64,000 nt of DNA from an uncultured Bacteroidota bacterium (GCA_903903635.1 CAIUZK010000188.1:1-64000), one strand, 5' to 3'. Shown: positions 9,767 to 19,769, counted from the first letter of the stretch. Notes: generated by a model from the letters alone, not told the origin. Program-made: numbers and translations.

Positions 9767-11194
9767 TTATAATTGTTTCAATTCTGTCACCAGCGCTTGC
9801 AATACTTTTTTGGCATCACCAAAAAGCATAGAAGTTTTAGGACGGAAGAATAGCTCATTCTCGATGCCGGCATAACCTGGCTTCATACTACGTTTGTTCA
9901 CGATTACATGCTCAGCCTTCTCAACTTCAAGAATAGGCATACCATATATAGGACTGGCAGGATCGTCTTTTGCGGCAGGGTTCACCACGTCATTGGCACC
10001 CAGAATCAATACCACATTGGTTCCACCCATCTGGTCATTGGCCTCTTCCATTTCCAGCAGTTTTTCGTAAGGTACATCAGCTTCAGCCAGCAATACGTTC
10101 ATATGGCCCGGCATACGACCTGCTACCGGATGAATACCATATACAACCTCAACACCTTTTTCTTCAAGCACTTTTTCCAGTTCATGACAGGTATGCTGCG
10201 CCTGTGCAACAGCAAGACCATAGCCCGGAATGATCATAACCCTGGTAGCATAAGCCATAAGCACAGCCGAATCGTTTAGCGATATTTCTTTATAAGCTCC
10301 CTGAGCCTTAGCCTCGCCGGCAGGACCAGCCTTAGCGCCACCAAATGAGCCTATCAATACATTTTTCAGCGAGCGGTTCATCGCTTTACACATCAGCATA
10401 GTAAGAATGGTACCGGCAGAACCTACCAGGATACCACCAGTCAACATAACCGGATTGTTGTAAAGGAAACCACCGAAAGCCGCAGCAACACCGGTAAAGG
10501 AGTTGAGCAACGAAATAACAACCGGCATATCTGCACCTCCGATAGGCATTACAAAAAGCACACCATAAAGCGCTGCAAGTGCAAGAATAGCATAGAATAA
10601 TGCCGGAGTACCTGGCATAAAGTTGCCTAATACCAGAATTGCCAGAATAATAATACCTGCGAAAATGAGGAAATTGATTATCTGACCACCCGGAATGGTT
10701 TTATCCTTGATTTTACCCGCCAGTTTGCCCCATGCAATAACACTACCTGCAAAAGAAACCGTACCAATAATCATACCCAATACAATGATCAGCAATTTGC
10801 CAACAGTTGCTGTAGGATCATTCTTATATTCTATTAAAGATATAAGCATTGCGCAGGCGCCGCCCATACCATTGAACATACTTACCATTTCGGGCATTGC
10901 AGTCATCTGCACTTTTTTGGCGGCCATGGTACCTATTACTGTACCGATTATGAGGCCGGCGAAAATCCAAATATAGTTGTGCAGCCCGGTCGGCACACTT
11001 TCGCCTTCGCTCTTGTGCTGATACAGGAAAATAGTACCAAAAATGGCAATGATCATACCTCCTGCGGCAATAAGGTTTCCCTTCCTTGCAGTTTCGGGAT
11101 GCGAAAGCATTTTAAGCCCTAAAATAAACGTAACTGACCCAATCAAATAAATAAATAATAATATTGCATTGAGATACTCCTGAGTTTGTTCCAT
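9767..11194 (-). CDS. pntB: NAD(P)(+) transhydrogenase beta subunit
   Basis: PntB carries the proton channel and NADP(H)-binding domain III of the proton-translocating transhydrogenase, which reduces NADP+ with NADH using the proton gradient. The 475 residues include a polytopic membrane half with about nine hydrophobic helices, then the soluble domain with GYGLAVAQAQ and the GANDVVNPAA region typical of domain III. It is the last gene of a three-gene operon and lies 28 bases after pntAB. Confidence 0.97.
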   Translation of the reverse strand: MEQTQEYLNAILLFIYLIGSVTFILGLKMLSHPETARKGNLIAAGGMIIAIFGTIFLYQHKSEGESVPTGLHNYIWIFAGLIIGTVIGTMAAKKVQMTAMPEMVSMFNGMGGACAMLISLIEYKNDPTATVGKLLIIVLGMIIGTVSFAGSVIAWGKLAGKIKDKTIPGGQIINFLIFAGIIILAILVLGNFMPGTPALFYAILALAALYGVLFVMPIGGADMPVVISLLNSFTGVAAAFGGFLYNNPVMLTGGILVGSAGTILTMLMCKAMNRSLKNVLIGSFGGAKAGPAGEAKAQGAYKEISLNDSAVLMAYATRVMIIPGYGLAVAQAQHTCHELEKVLEEKGVEVVYGIHPVAGRMPGHMNVLLAEADVPYEKLLEMEEANDQMGGTNVVLILGANDVVNPAAKDDPASPIYGMPILEVEKAEHVIVNKRSMKPGYAGIENELFFRPKTSMLFGDAKKVLQALVTELKQL

Positions 11195-11222
11195 CTTTTA
11201 ATATTTTTCCGAATTAAAGTGA

Positions 11223-11540
11223 TTATTTAGCTTTTTTCTTTTTGCCGAACATTTCCAGCATACGGTCAGTAACCACAAATCCGCCAACAACGTTGAGCGT
11301 ACCCAGTATCACTGCAAGAAACCCGAGGATCAAAGAGAGGTAATCTCCCTCTTTTGCACTGCCCATTACAATAATAGCCCCGATTATTACAACTCCATGT
11401 ATTGCATTAGCGCCGCTCATCAAGGGAGTATGCAGCACTGCCGGCACCCTTGATATTACTTCAATACCCAAAAAAACGGATAGAATGACAATGGTTATCA
11501 GATGATAATTGCCGTTAAAAAATGTTGTTATCTGGTCCAT
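11223..11540 (-). CDS. pntAB: NAD(P) transhydrogenase alpha subunit, membrane part
   Basis: The 105-residue product corresponds to the C-terminal membrane portion of E. coli PntA, encoded here as a separate gene. It has three or four hydrophobic helices, with the family stretch HTPLMSGANAIHG around residues 37-49. It pairs with PntAA and PntB to complete the proton-translocating enzyme. Gene order and spacing indicate one operon. Confidence 0.94.
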   Translation of the reverse strand: MDQITTFFNGNYHLITIVILSVFLGIEVISRVPAVLHTPLMSGANAIHGVVIIGAIIVMGSAKEGDYLSLILGFLAVILGTLNVVGGFVVTDRMLEMFGKKKKAK

Positions 11541-11619
11541 ATTAATTTTTAAAAATTGTTACTTGAAATTTGAGTTATTATGATAATCCCTGATTAGTCT
11601 GCCAAAGATCATTAATTAT

Positions 11620-12735
11620 CTACTGGATCAGAGCGATAACCCGATCATTTACAACTTTACCATCATGCGCAATACAGGTACCCTTCACAAGATCATCTTC
11701 GAAATTCAGGTTGAGACCACCTTCTTTATTAATGATGAGTTTGGCGAAGTTGAGTACATTCTTGCTATACAGCTTGCTCGCATCAGATGAAGTAGTGGCC
11801 GGGAGGGCAGAATTACCAATAATAGATACCCCGTTATGCATTACAGTCTTGTCATTTTCAGTAAGGTCTGTATTACCACCGGTTACAGATGCGATATCTA
11901 TGATCAATGAGCCGGGGCGCATATCTTCTATCATCGCCCTGGTTATCAATATCGGCGCTTTTTTACCAGGTATTTGTGCCGTGGTAATAATAATATCCGA
12001 CTTGCGGGCATGCTCATGTATTTTATCGCGCTGCTTGTTCTGGAATTCCTGGCTTTGCTCAACCGCATAACCGCCGGCTTTGGATGCATCGGCAGCACCT
12101 TCCACCTCAACAAATTTAGCGCCAAGACTCATTACTTCTTCTTTTACAGCAGGGCGGGTATCAAACACCTCAACCACTGCTCCGAGCCTGCGTGCCGTAG
12201 CAATAGCCTGCAGACCAGCTACCCCGGCGCCCAAAATGAGCACTTTGGCAGGAGGAATACTACCTGCAGCGGTCATAAACATGGGGAAATACCTGCAGTA
12301 GGACGATGCAGCCAGGAGTACGGCCTTATAACCGGCAATATTGGCCTGAGAGCTCAATACATCCATACTTTGCGCACGGGTAGTGCGGGGAATGGTGTCA
12401 AGACTAAAAACTGTGTAGCCTTTACCTGCCCAGGTTTTCATCATGGCCGGGTTGAACAATGGCTGGAATATACCCATCACCACGGCACCTGATTTTGTTT
12501 CGCCAACGTTGGTAGCCTGAATGGTCAGAATAATATCAGCGCCGGATCGTATCTCCTGCGCGCTTTTGATTTCTGCACCTGCATCCGTGTAAGACTTGTC
12601 GTTAAAAAAAGAGGTGCCACCGGCACCCTGTTCCACCCATATCTTCACACTCATTTTTACTAATGCCGACACTACTTCCGGCACAAGCGATACGCGAGTT
12701 TCGGGGGCCTGCTCTTTCAATACACCTATGATCAT
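11620..12735 (-). CDS. pntAA: NAD(P) transhydrogenase alpha subunit, NAD-binding part
   Basis: The 371-residue product is domain I, the NAD(H)-binding half of the alpha subunit, related to alanine dehydrogenase. MIIGVLKEQAPETRVSLVP is at the N-terminus, and the Rossmann motif VLILGAGVAGLQAIATA is near residues 165-181. The split of alpha into two genes is the common arrangement outside enterobacteria. It is the first gene of the operon, and its upstream region is shared with the divergent DUF721 gene. Confidence 0.96.
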   Translation of the reverse strand: MIIGVLKEQAPETRVSLVPEVVSALVKMSVKIWVEQGAGGTSFFNDKSYTDAGAEIKSAQEIRSGADIILTIQATNVGETKSGAVVMGIFQPLFNPAMMKTWAGKGYTVFSLDTIPRTTRAQSMDVLSSQANIAGYKAVLLAASSYCRYFPMFMTAAGSIPPAKVLILGAGVAGLQAIATARRLGAVVEVFDTRPAVKEEVMSLGAKFVEVEGAADASKAGGYAVEQSQEFQNKQRDKIHEHARKSDIIITTAQIPGKKAPILITRAMIEDMRPGSLIIDIASVTGGNTDLTENDKTVMHNGVSIIGNSALPATTSSDASKLYSKNVLNFAKLIINKEGGLNLNFEDDLVKGTCIAHDGKVVNDRVIALIQ

Positions 12736-12906
12736 AAAATATCTGAGGATCTTTTAAAGAAAGCGCGAAATTAAGCTTTCTTTTAAGAATGTAAAGTGAA
12801 TATGACTAAAATCATCTAATAATATTGCGATATGGATTTATGCAGCGATTTAAGTGAGTTTTGCCTAATTTTATGCACTACCATCGTAAATTGCGGCTTA
12901 ATTAAT

Positions 12907-13188
12907 ATGGGTTCATACAGTATAGGGGAGGCGCTCAACCTGCTTCTTGAAAAATCGCATTGGAAACCAAAAGTTCATGAGCTACGCATGAAGGAGGAGT
13001 GGGAGACCATAGTGGGTAAAACCATAGCCAAATATACACGCAGCATCAGTATATATAATAAAAAACTAACTATAAATACAGATGTAGCTCCATTGAAGCA
13101 GGAGCTTATGCTGGGCAGGGAACAACTCATGGTCCGGATCAATGAGTATTTTGGTGAAAGGGTTATTGAAGAAATAATTGTAAAATAG
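12907..13188 (+). CDS. DUF721 domain-containing protein
   Basis: The 93-residue product starting at 12907 (MGSYSIGEALNLLLEKS) shows the DUF721 pattern: an N-terminal helix, WETIVGKTIAKYTRSISI, then TINTDVAPLKQELMLGREQLMVRIN. The frame extends 25 codons upstream, but that part lacks family similarity. Members are small nucleic-acid-associated proteins often found near dnaA-recF-gyrB; here it is isolated and divergent from pntAA. Its role is unproven. Confidence 0.85.
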   Translation: MGSYSIGEALNLLLEKSHWKPKVHELRMKEEWETIVGKTIAKYTRSISIYNKKLTINTDVAPLKQELMLGREQLMVRINEYFGERVIEEIIVK

Positions 13189-13368
13189 GCCACTTCGATA
13201 TATTGACCTCAACTTGCAATACACCTGATTCCTGTGATTACAATACGGCAAAATGAATATGCATGTTGTTTTCAGTTCAAAAATCAATTAGAATAATTAA
13301 AGTGAATACATTATTTTTACAAAATCTAATTCTATCCTTCCCGATGAATCGGGGTAAATATTGACATT

Positions 13369-15009
13369 ATGATACGAAAAATTACGCTTTTGTTTTTGTT
13401 GTGTATTGGTTTGCAACATGCAGCTTCGGCGGCTGTAACCGATACAATTACTATTACTATGCCCTATGGTACTGATACAACCTGCCCGGGAATACAGCTT
13501 AACTTTAATGCTCATCATTCGAGTACTACAGATACCATATCTGCCTATCACTGGTATACCAATAATTTCTTCACAGGAGTAATTATTGACACCTTCCATA
13601 CTACGGCATTGGTAGATGGAGATAGCGTTTATTGCTGGTTGGTTTTCCATAACGGATTTGGTGGCTTAGACAGTGTAAAATCGAATACTATAATAATTCA
13701 TCGCAGCAGCAGTATTGCTCCCAGGGTAGCCATTGCGCTTACTACAGGCAGCAATCCATATTGCGCCGGTTTCCCGCTTACATTTACTGCATACCCTGTA
13801 AATGGCGGTGATTCAGTTAAATTCCAATGGTATGTGGCTAGTATTCCGCTTACCGGATCGGACAGCGTAACCACAAGACACGTCTTCAATAATGGGGATA
13901 CAGTGAAGTGCCTGATGATATCCAACTCGCTTTGCTCTGCTCCATTCCCTGATACTGTTTTTTCTCCCGGCATTGTTGTAATACACGACTCATTGACTGC
14001 AACAGTTTCTATTTTAGCTGCCCACAACCCTATCTGTTTAGGCTCCCTTGATACCTTTGCTGCCACTACCGGCAGCACAGGCACAGGTGCCAGCCTTGCA
14101 TGGTATGTTGATAGCATATTGATACCTACAGCATTAGGGCCTATTTTCCGCACTAGTTCATTGCTCAATGGCGATATTGTTTACGCTATTCTTACTGCAC
14201 CAGACCCATGCGTTATTAACCATACCACCGTTTCTAATGTAGTTACCATGACCGTTGTTGGTCTTACAGCCAACTCAGTATGGACCATAATGAGCGCAGG
14301 TAATAATCCAGGCTGCCTTGATTCGCCTGTTACTTTCACTGGTCATTATTTAGGCTTTGGTACCGCACCAGATTTTACATGGTATGTAAATGGTACTTCT
14401 GTACTTACCGGCAGTAGTGTACTAACAAGGTTCTATTTAAATAATGACATCGTAACCTATAGAGTAAATGCAACTGATGGCGGTTGTTATTCAGCCGACA
14501 CCATTCTTTCAGCAGGAGTAATCATGCAAAGAGACAGCACTCCTGCAACTCCGCTACTTTCACTGATCGACAATCAATTGGTGGTTAACAACGGTGGTAC
14601 TTATACCTGGTATCTGGATTCCACTATTATTCCGGGTGTTATCAATCAGGTTTACCATCCGGTTTCGTTTGGCTATTATTATGTAATCAAAGATTCGGCC
14701 AATTGCCCTTCATTACCTTCCAATGTCATCTATATTGCGCTTACAAGTGTAAAAAATGTAAACAAAGGAACAGTAAGAGTTTATCCTAATCCATCCAATG
14801 GTATTGTTTCCCTGGACTGGGGGGTAGTTATGGACAAGGTAAATGTAGATGTGGTAAATATTACCGGCCAGGTTATGTTGCATGAAGAAGTCAGGAATCA
14901 ATCGCAGCATAATTCAAATCTAAGTTCCCTGCCATCCGGCGATTATCTGATCACACTTACGGATCAGGATGGTAATAAGGGAACATTTAGTATTGTTCTT
15001 AAAAAATAA
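13369..15009 (+). CDS. Secreted Ig-repeat protein with T9SS type A sorting domain
   Basis: The 546-residue product has a signal peptide (MIRKITLLFLLCIGL, cleaved near ASA). About four Ig/PKD-like repeats of roughly 95 residues follow, each with a W-Y-V core (for example FQWYVASIPLTGSD) and a NNGDTVKC-type turn. The C-terminal domain of about 75 residues begins VRVYPNPSNGIVSLDW, the type A T9SS sorting signal. The protein is predicted to cross the outer membrane by T9SS and be attached or released. Ligand is unknown. An extra Ig-like module in the 52093-55260 protein resembles these repeats. Confidence 0.88.
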   Translation: MIRKITLLFLLCIGLQHAASAAVTDTITITMPYGTDTTCPGIQLNFNAHHSSTTDTISAYHWYTNNFFTGVIIDTFHTTALVDGDSVYCWLVFHNGFGGLDSVKSNTIIIHRSSSIAPRVAIALTTGSNPYCAGFPLTFTAYPVNGGDSVKFQWYVASIPLTGSDSVTTRHVFNNGDTVKCLMISNSLCSAPFPDTVFSPGIVVIHDSLTATVSILAAHNPICLGSLDTFAATTGSTGTGASLAWYVDSILIPTALGPIFRTSSLLNGDIVYAILTAPDPCVINHTTVSNVVTMTVVGLTANSVWTIMSAGNNPGCLDSPVTFTGHYLGFGTAPDFTWYVNGTSVLTGSSVLTRFYLNNDIVTYRVNATDGGCYSADTILSAGVIMQRDSTPATPLLSLIDNQLVVNNGGTYTWYLDSTIIPGVINQVYHPVSFGYYYVIKDSANCPSLPSNVIYIALTSVKNVNKGTVRVYPNPSNGIVSLDWGVVMDKVNVDVVNITGQVMLHEEVRNQSQHNSNLSSLPSGDYLITLTDQDGNKGTFSIVLKK

Positions 15010-15027
15010 AATCCTAATAATATTTCT

Positions 15028-15057
15028 AAAAAAAGCTGCCAATTGGCAGCTTTTTTT
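15028..15057 (+). terminator. Terminator after the 13369-15009 gene
   Basis: A perfect palindrome with core AGCTGCCAATTGGCAGCT, flanked by an A run and a T run, lies about 20 bases after the stop. Confidence 0.9.
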
Positions 15058-15059
15058 AG

Positions 15060-15518
15060 TTTTGGCCCAATTAGATTATACTTATTGGTATTCTTAAAAT
15101 ATTGATTACGATTTACTAATACCCAATTCCGGCAATTTAATTGAACAAAGAAATAGGGCCATTTCTGATTCTGCAAAGATTGAAAACCGTATATCTATGA
15201 GGGAAAAGAAAGAAAGAAAAATATTTTTTCCCAAGTACCCAAGATTTCCTGTCATATCATCGTCTATATTATTGAGTGGTTTGTTTTTAAAAGAAAGGCG
15301 CCTTTCCAATTTATTACAGAAGACTCAATAAAACGCCCGTTGGCCGCCCTTATAAAACTATTTATATGAAAAAATCGCGAACAAAGAAACAGTTTTTTTG
15401 TTTGCAGGTGCTGAAAAACACCAGTAAAAATTGAAAACATGAATATTTTTTAGTAATTTACTTTTATTAATCTGGTCAGCAACCAAAAATTCCTGACCAC
15501 CCATCATTCAAAGCATTT
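15060..15518. other. Leader of the ECF sigma gene
   Basis: No gene is supported in this AT-rich 460-base stretch. A 6-bp hairpin (GGTCAG at 15474-15479, CTGACC at 15493-15498) sits just before the sigma factor start and could lie in its 5' leader. No clear TAnnTTTG box was found next to it. Confidence 0.4.
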
Positions 15519-16100
15519 ATGCCCGCATATTCTGAAGAAGAAATAATAGCAGGGTGCCGGAAAAAGAACCGGGCAATACAGGAGCACCTGTACAAGACTT
15601 ACTATAGTATGTTCTTGAAGGTATGCGCCCGTTATGCTAAGAGTATGCAGGATGCCGAACAACTTCTCAATGATGGTTTCTTAAAAGTATTCACACAGAT
15701 AGATTTTTTCAAAAATACAGGATCATTCCCTGGCTGGATACACAGGATAATGGTAAATACCTGCCTTGACTATCTGCGCAGCAATTCATTGAAGGAAGAA
15801 ATGAACATTCATAGCAGATCGATACCCGCAGAGGAAAGTAATATAGCAGTATCGAACGATGGCATAGAAACATTAGAATTCAAAGAACTGGTAAACATTA
15901 TTCAAACATTACCTGCCATGACACGTACTGTATTCAATATGTATGTGTTTGACGGGTTTAACCACAAAGAAATTTCAGACCAATTGTCAATAAGCGAGGG
16001 AACCTCGCATTGGCATGTGCATCAGGCCAGAAACCTGCTGCAAAAGAAGATAAATAACAGTGAACAAAAAAAAGTGTTGTATGAAGCCAAAAGAGTTTGA
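15519..16100 (+). CDS. ECF-type RNA polymerase sigma factor
   Basis: The 193-residue sigma-70 family protein contains region 2 (about residues 25-90, with AEQLLNDGFLKVF and FPGWIHRIMVNTCLDYLR) and region 4 (about 125-175, with LPAMTRTVFNMYVFDGFNHKEIS and a helix-turn-helix ending HWHVHQARNLL). There is no region 1 or 3, as expected for ECF factors. The stop overlaps the start of the next gene by 20 bases, so the two are translationally coupled; the partner has the layout of a membrane anti-sigma factor. The regulon is unknown. Confidence 0.93.
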   Translation: MPAYSEEEIIAGCRKKNRAIQEHLYKTYYSMFLKVCARYAKSMQDAEQLLNDGFLKVFTQIDFFKNTGSFPGWIHRIMVNTCLDYLRSNSLKEEMNIHSRSIPAEESNIAVSNDGIETLEFKELVNIIQTLPAMTRTVFNMYVFDGFNHKEISDQLSISEGTSHWHVHQARNLLQKKINNSEQKKVLYEAKRV

Positions 16101-17232
16101 CGCGCTGATCAGGCAGAAGTTTGATCAGAACGACTTCGAATACAGCCCACAAAACTGGGGGCGACTCGAAGAGCAGATGGATGGTCGTGCTAAAAAACGC
16201 AGGATAGCATTATGGTGGTTGATGCCACTTATGGGAGTCGCAGCTTCGGTAGCGCTTGCCATAGGAGTTAATACCATGTGGCGCTTTGCCGATGCCGGCA
16301 ATATGGGAGCAGTGGCTTTTACTCAGCCCGCTTATGATTATCAGAGTCAGACTGGAAATACAGTTGAATCCACAGATGTACTCAGCGCCAATGAAAAAAT
16401 AGCAAATCACAAACATAAAAAAGGAAATAAATCATCAGCGAAGGAAACTGAATTCGGCATTAATCTGGACAACGCAACAGGCAGCACCGAGACCATTACT
16501 GTTCATAAGGTAAATTTGATTGGAAAAACCGAAACTGGTAAAAAGAAAGATAAAATAAAGGAAGTAGCTGCTAAGGATGGCTACAAGACTTTTAAACCGG
16601 AAGCGGAAAAGAAGGTTAAGAAGTTATCAATTATCCTTTCAGGCGGACTTAATCAGGGCAACCAGAATAATGGTTATGCGGTAGGTGCTACTGTTCGCAG
16701 AATGATAAATGATAACGTATTTGTTGAAGGCGCAGTCGCATATGCCAACAGCACTAATACACAGTCAAAACTGATACCGGGTGTCGCTACCCCCACTAAT
16801 AACAATACTCCGCTTGCACCATACGACCAGAACGCAAGATTGTCAGGACAACCCGATAACAAGCCGCTGCCAAAAACAACTGTTCCTCCTCCTATTCAAA
16901 TTAATGAATCATACAGCCTGTCTTATATCCAGGTAGCGCCATCCGTAGGTTGCAAAATAACTAAGCATATTACGATGGCTGCCGGCCCTGATTTTCAGCA
17001 GGCGCTTGTTGACAACAGACCAGCATTGTCTACTGTTGATCGCAACAACCAATCCGTTGCACCACTATTTGACATTGGGCTTGTAGGCCGGACTGAATAC
17101 AAAATAACCAAACAGATAAAGGCTGGTTTATCTTACCGCAAAGGAATCAATAACGTCCTGACACCAATGGATAAGTATATAGACCGCGATTACCTGCAGG
17201 TTCAGGTACATTATACTATCCTGAACAGGTAA
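16081..17232 (+). CDS. Membrane-anchored protein, possible anti-sigma factor with beta-rich C-terminus
   Basis: The start at 16081 (MKPKEFDALIRQKFDQNDF) gives 383 residues. The N-terminal cytoplasmic part (1-40) has the QNWGRLEEQMD pattern often found in proteins encoded next to Bacteroidota ECF sigma genes. One transmembrane helix spans about 42-64, followed by a Lys-rich spacer. From about 185 the sequence is beta-rich and resembles outer-membrane beta-barrel domains (LSIILSGGLNQ, IQVAPSVGCKIT, VQVHYTIL). A chain spanning both membranes is unusual. It could sequester the upstream sigma factor, but no classic zinc-binding anti-sigma motif is visible. Confidence 0.75.
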   Translation: MKPKEFDALIRQKFDQNDFEYSPQNWGRLEEQMDGRAKKRRIALWWLMPLMGVAASVALAIGVNTMWRFADAGNMGAVAFTQPAYDYQSQTGNTVESTDVLSANEKIANHKHKKGNKSSAKETEFGINLDNATGSTETITVHKVNLIGKTETGKKKDKIKEVAAKDGYKTFKPEAEKKVKKLSIILSGGLNQGNQNNGYAVGATVRRMINDNVFVEGAVAYANSTNTQSKLIPGVATPTNNNTPLAPYDQNARLSGQPDNKPLPKTTVPPPIQINESYSLSYIQVAPSVGCKITKHITMAAGPDFQQALVDNRPALSTVDRNNQSVAPLFDIGLVGRTEYKITKQIKAGLSYRKGINNVLTPMDKYIDRDYLQVQVHYTILNR

Positions 17233-17252
17233 AGCATATTAAATTCATTTGA

Positions 17253-17276
17253 GGCTGCACTTTTAAAAGTGCAGCC
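17253..17276 (+). terminator. Terminator after the sigma/partner operon
   Basis: The perfect palindrome with arms GGCTGCACTTTT and AAAAGTGCAGCC is followed by a T run, about 20 bases after the stop. Confidence 0.9.
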
Positions 17277-17319
17277 TTTTTTATTTTAGTAACTTCATAC
17301 TTCCTATGTTAGCGATTGT

Positions 17320-17943
17320 ATGAATTATGACCCCATAGCAAAGTATTATGATCCGCTAAGCCGGATGGTATTTGGCAAAGCACAAGTAAAGGCTCAAACC
17401 AGTTTGCTGAGTGCGATTCCTGGGCAGGCAACGGTTTTGATAGTGGGAGGGGGAACGGGTTGGATACTGGAGTCTATTGCGGCTATTCATCCAACAGGAC
17501 TAAACATTACCTATTGGGATTCATCCGTAAAAATGATTGAGCTTGCCCGAAAAAGAAATACAGGGAGTAATGAGATTACATTTATGGTAAGAGATGTGGC
17601 TGATGCGATATCAGATAAGCAGTACGATGTACTTATCACCCCTTTCCTGTTCGATAATTTCACTGAATCAACAACCGAAAGTATATTCAACCTGTTGCAA
17701 AATTGCCTGAATCCTGATGGCTTGTGGCTGTATTGCGACTTCCGTATTACAGGCATTATATGGCAGCGAATATTGTTGAAATTGATGTATACTTTCTTCA
17801 GGCGCTGCTGCAGAATAGATGCTTCACAAATGCCGGATGTAAAAAAACACTTTCATACAGCATCATTCGGAATTATAAGCGCTGAATACTTTATGAATGG
17901 CTTTATTGAATCAATAGTATATAAAAGAAGCATTATGGCCTGA
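17320..17943 (+). CDS. Class I SAM-dependent methyltransferase
   Basis: The 207-residue protein begins MNYDPIAKYYDPLSRMVFG. SAM-binding motif I is VLIVGGGTGW (39-48), followed by ITYWDSSVKMIELARKR (motif II region) and VLITPFLFDNF (motif IV region). The C-terminal part is helical and ends near KRSIMA. The substrate cannot be read from the sequence; the fold resembles UbiE-like and other small-molecule methyltransferases. It lies between two unrelated units. Confidence 0.85.
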   Translation: MNYDPIAKYYDPLSRMVFGKAQVKAQTSLLSAIPGQATVLIVGGGTGWILESIAAIHPTGLNITYWDSSVKMIELARKRNTGSNEITFMVRDVADAISDKQYDVLITPFLFDNFTESTTESIFNLLQNCLNPDGLWLYCDFRITGIIWQRILLKLMYTFFRRCCRIDASQMPDVKKHFHTASFGIISAEYFMNGFIESIVYKRSIMA

Positions 17944-17954
17944 AGGGTAATTAG

Positions 17955-17962
17955 TATATTTG
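17955..17962 (+). promoter_or_regulatory. Promoter -7 box for the M23 peptidase gene
   Basis: TATATTTG matches TAnnTTTG and lies 35 bases before the chosen ATG at 17997. No good -33 element was seen. Confidence 0.45.
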
Positions 17963-17996
17963 CATCAATATATCAACTCTGCTTCGTGTGCAAATA

Positions 17997-19769
17997 ATGA
18001 AACTTTATTTTCTGGTACTGTTATGCCTATGCCCGGTATTATTGCATGCTCAGCAAAATACGAATGACAATAAGCCCGCTTATCCTCAGGATTATTTCAG
18101 GAACCCACTGGATATTCCCATTTTCCTTGCAGGCAATTTTGGAGAGTGCAGGCCAGGACATTTTCATAGCGGGGTAGATATAAAAACCCTAGGGGCAGAA
18201 AACCAGCCCGTACATGCCGCGGCCAATGGCTATATATCGAGGATAAAAATGGAGAGCGGCGGATTCGGTCATGGCATTTATATTACACATCCAAATGGCT
18301 ATACAACCTTATACGCGCACCTCAACAAATTTGCACCCGCAATTCAGAAATATGTATCGGGCCAGCAGTATGAAAAAAAGAGATGGGATGTTGATCTCCA
18401 GTTTTCGCCCGATAAATTTCCGGTAAAAAAAGATGACCTGATTGCATGGAGCGGTAATACCGGGGCCAGCACTGCCCCCCACCTCCATTTTGAAATCAGG
18501 GATACAAAAACTGAGCATCCGCTGAACCCTGAACTTTTCGGACTGAAGCTTATTGATAAAATAGCGCCGGTACCCGCTGAGGTAGTATTTTATTTTGATA
18601 ACAAAACCGAAGGCGTAACCAGCTTTTATGAAAGTGAACGGGTTACTCTGGCTTTAGAAAAAAAAGGGGATTACTATAAACCAACAAAATCGGATGCACC
18701 TGCATCTTATAAAATAAAGGCCGATACTGTATATATCCGTCATGGCAATACAGGTATTGGGATTAATGTAGATGATTACATGGATGGCAGCGACAATACC
18801 ATTTCATTTTACACCACTAAACTTTATCTGGATGACAGCCTGCAGGCTCAGGTAACACTGGACAACATTGGCTATGATGAGAGCAGGTACATTAATGCTT
18901 ATACAGATTATAAAGCAAGACAACAACTGCACAAATGGGTGCAGTGCCTGTTTCAGCTACCTGGCAATCACCTGGACCGGATTTACAGCAATCTGAACAG
19001 CAACAAAGGCTTCTTTAATCTGCGCGATACATTCCCGCACAAAATTAATATCATTATTACCGACGACAGGGAAAACCAGACAAGGATAACTTTTTATGCA
19101 GCCTGCCGGAATATCTTTCAGCCTCCCGTTACTATTAAAGAGAATCATCCAAGTACACCCTTCTTTGCCAACAGGCTCAATGTGTTCAATGACCCAAATA
19201 TTTCTTTCATACTGGATAACAGGCAACTTTATGATGATATACTTTTCAACTTCAGGTCGCAACCGGATTCGCTGAGCTATTCAGATAAATATTCGCTGGA
19301 TGAATCTTATGTGCCGCTCCATCACTATTTCGATCTGCTTATTAAACCCAACAAATCCATTCCCACATTACTGGCAGGCAAAGTAGTTTTGATGTATAGC
19401 GACAATAAAGATACCGACGGAAGGGCTGCTGTAGTAGCTGAGAATGGCATGTATAAAGCGAAAGTGCGCAATTTTGGCACCTATTGGTTGAATATAGATA
19501 CAACAGGTCCTGCAATTAAATCATTCCAGAAAAACGGCGCCAATCTCAGCAAAGCCAGCCAGATTTTATTTGAAGTAAAGGATAGCATAACATCCGTAAA
19601 ATCCTTCAGTGGGTGGCTTGATGGCAAATGGATCAGCTTTGAACAACATAGCCGTAAGTTCTTCTACAACTTCGACAGTCATTGTGTAAAAGGAAAGCAC
19701 GAGCTGGTATTTAAAGCCGCGGATGAGAATGGAAATGAATCGGTTTATAAACTGAATTTCACCCGTTGA
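17997..19769 (+). CDS. Secreted M23 (LytM-type) metallopeptidase
   Basis: The start at 17997 gives a clean signal peptide (MKLYFLVLLCLCPVLLHAQQ) and a 590-residue protein. The peptidase domain lies at about 45-170, with zinc-site motifs HFHSGVDI (about 55) and HLHFEI (about 162) and the YAHL motif between them. All the expected ligands are present, so endopeptidase activity on peptidoglycan cross-links is plausible. About 400 further residues form beta-rich domains ending VYKLNFTR, without a T9SS tail. The following gene starts 34 bases later. Confidence 0.9.
   Translation: MKLYFLVLLCLCPVLLHAQQNTNDNKPAYPQDYFRNPLDIPIFLAGNFGECRPGHFHSGVDIKTLGAENQPVHAAANGYISRIKMESGGFGHGIYITHPNGYTTLYAHLNKFAPAIQKYVSGQQYEKKRWDVDLQFSPDKFPVKKDDLIAWSGNTGASTAPHLHFEIRDTKTEHPLNPELFGLKLIDKIAPVPAEVVFYFDNKTEGVTSFYESERVTLALEKKGDYYKPTKSDAPASYKIKADTVYIRHGNTGIGINVDDYMDGSDNTISFYTTKLYLDDSLQAQVTLDNIGYDESRYINAYTDYKARQQLHKWVQCLFQLPGNHLDRIYSNLNSNKGFFNLRDTFPHKINIIITDDRENQTRITFYAACRNIFQPPVTIKENHPSTPFFANRLNVFNDPNISFILDNRQLYDDILFNFRSQPDSLSYSDKYSLDESYVPLHHYFDLLIKPNKSIPTLLAGKVVLMYSDNKDTDGRAAVVAENGMYKAKVRNFGTYWLNIDTTGPAIKSFQKNGANLSKASQILFEVKDSITSVKSFSGWLDGKWISFEQHSRKFFYNFDSHCVKGKHELVFKAADENGNESVYKLNFTR

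Noticed and set aside
15106-15309. Minus-strand frame upstream of the ECF sigma gene
   Set aside because: AT-rich, no recognisable features and no promoter or ribosome site.
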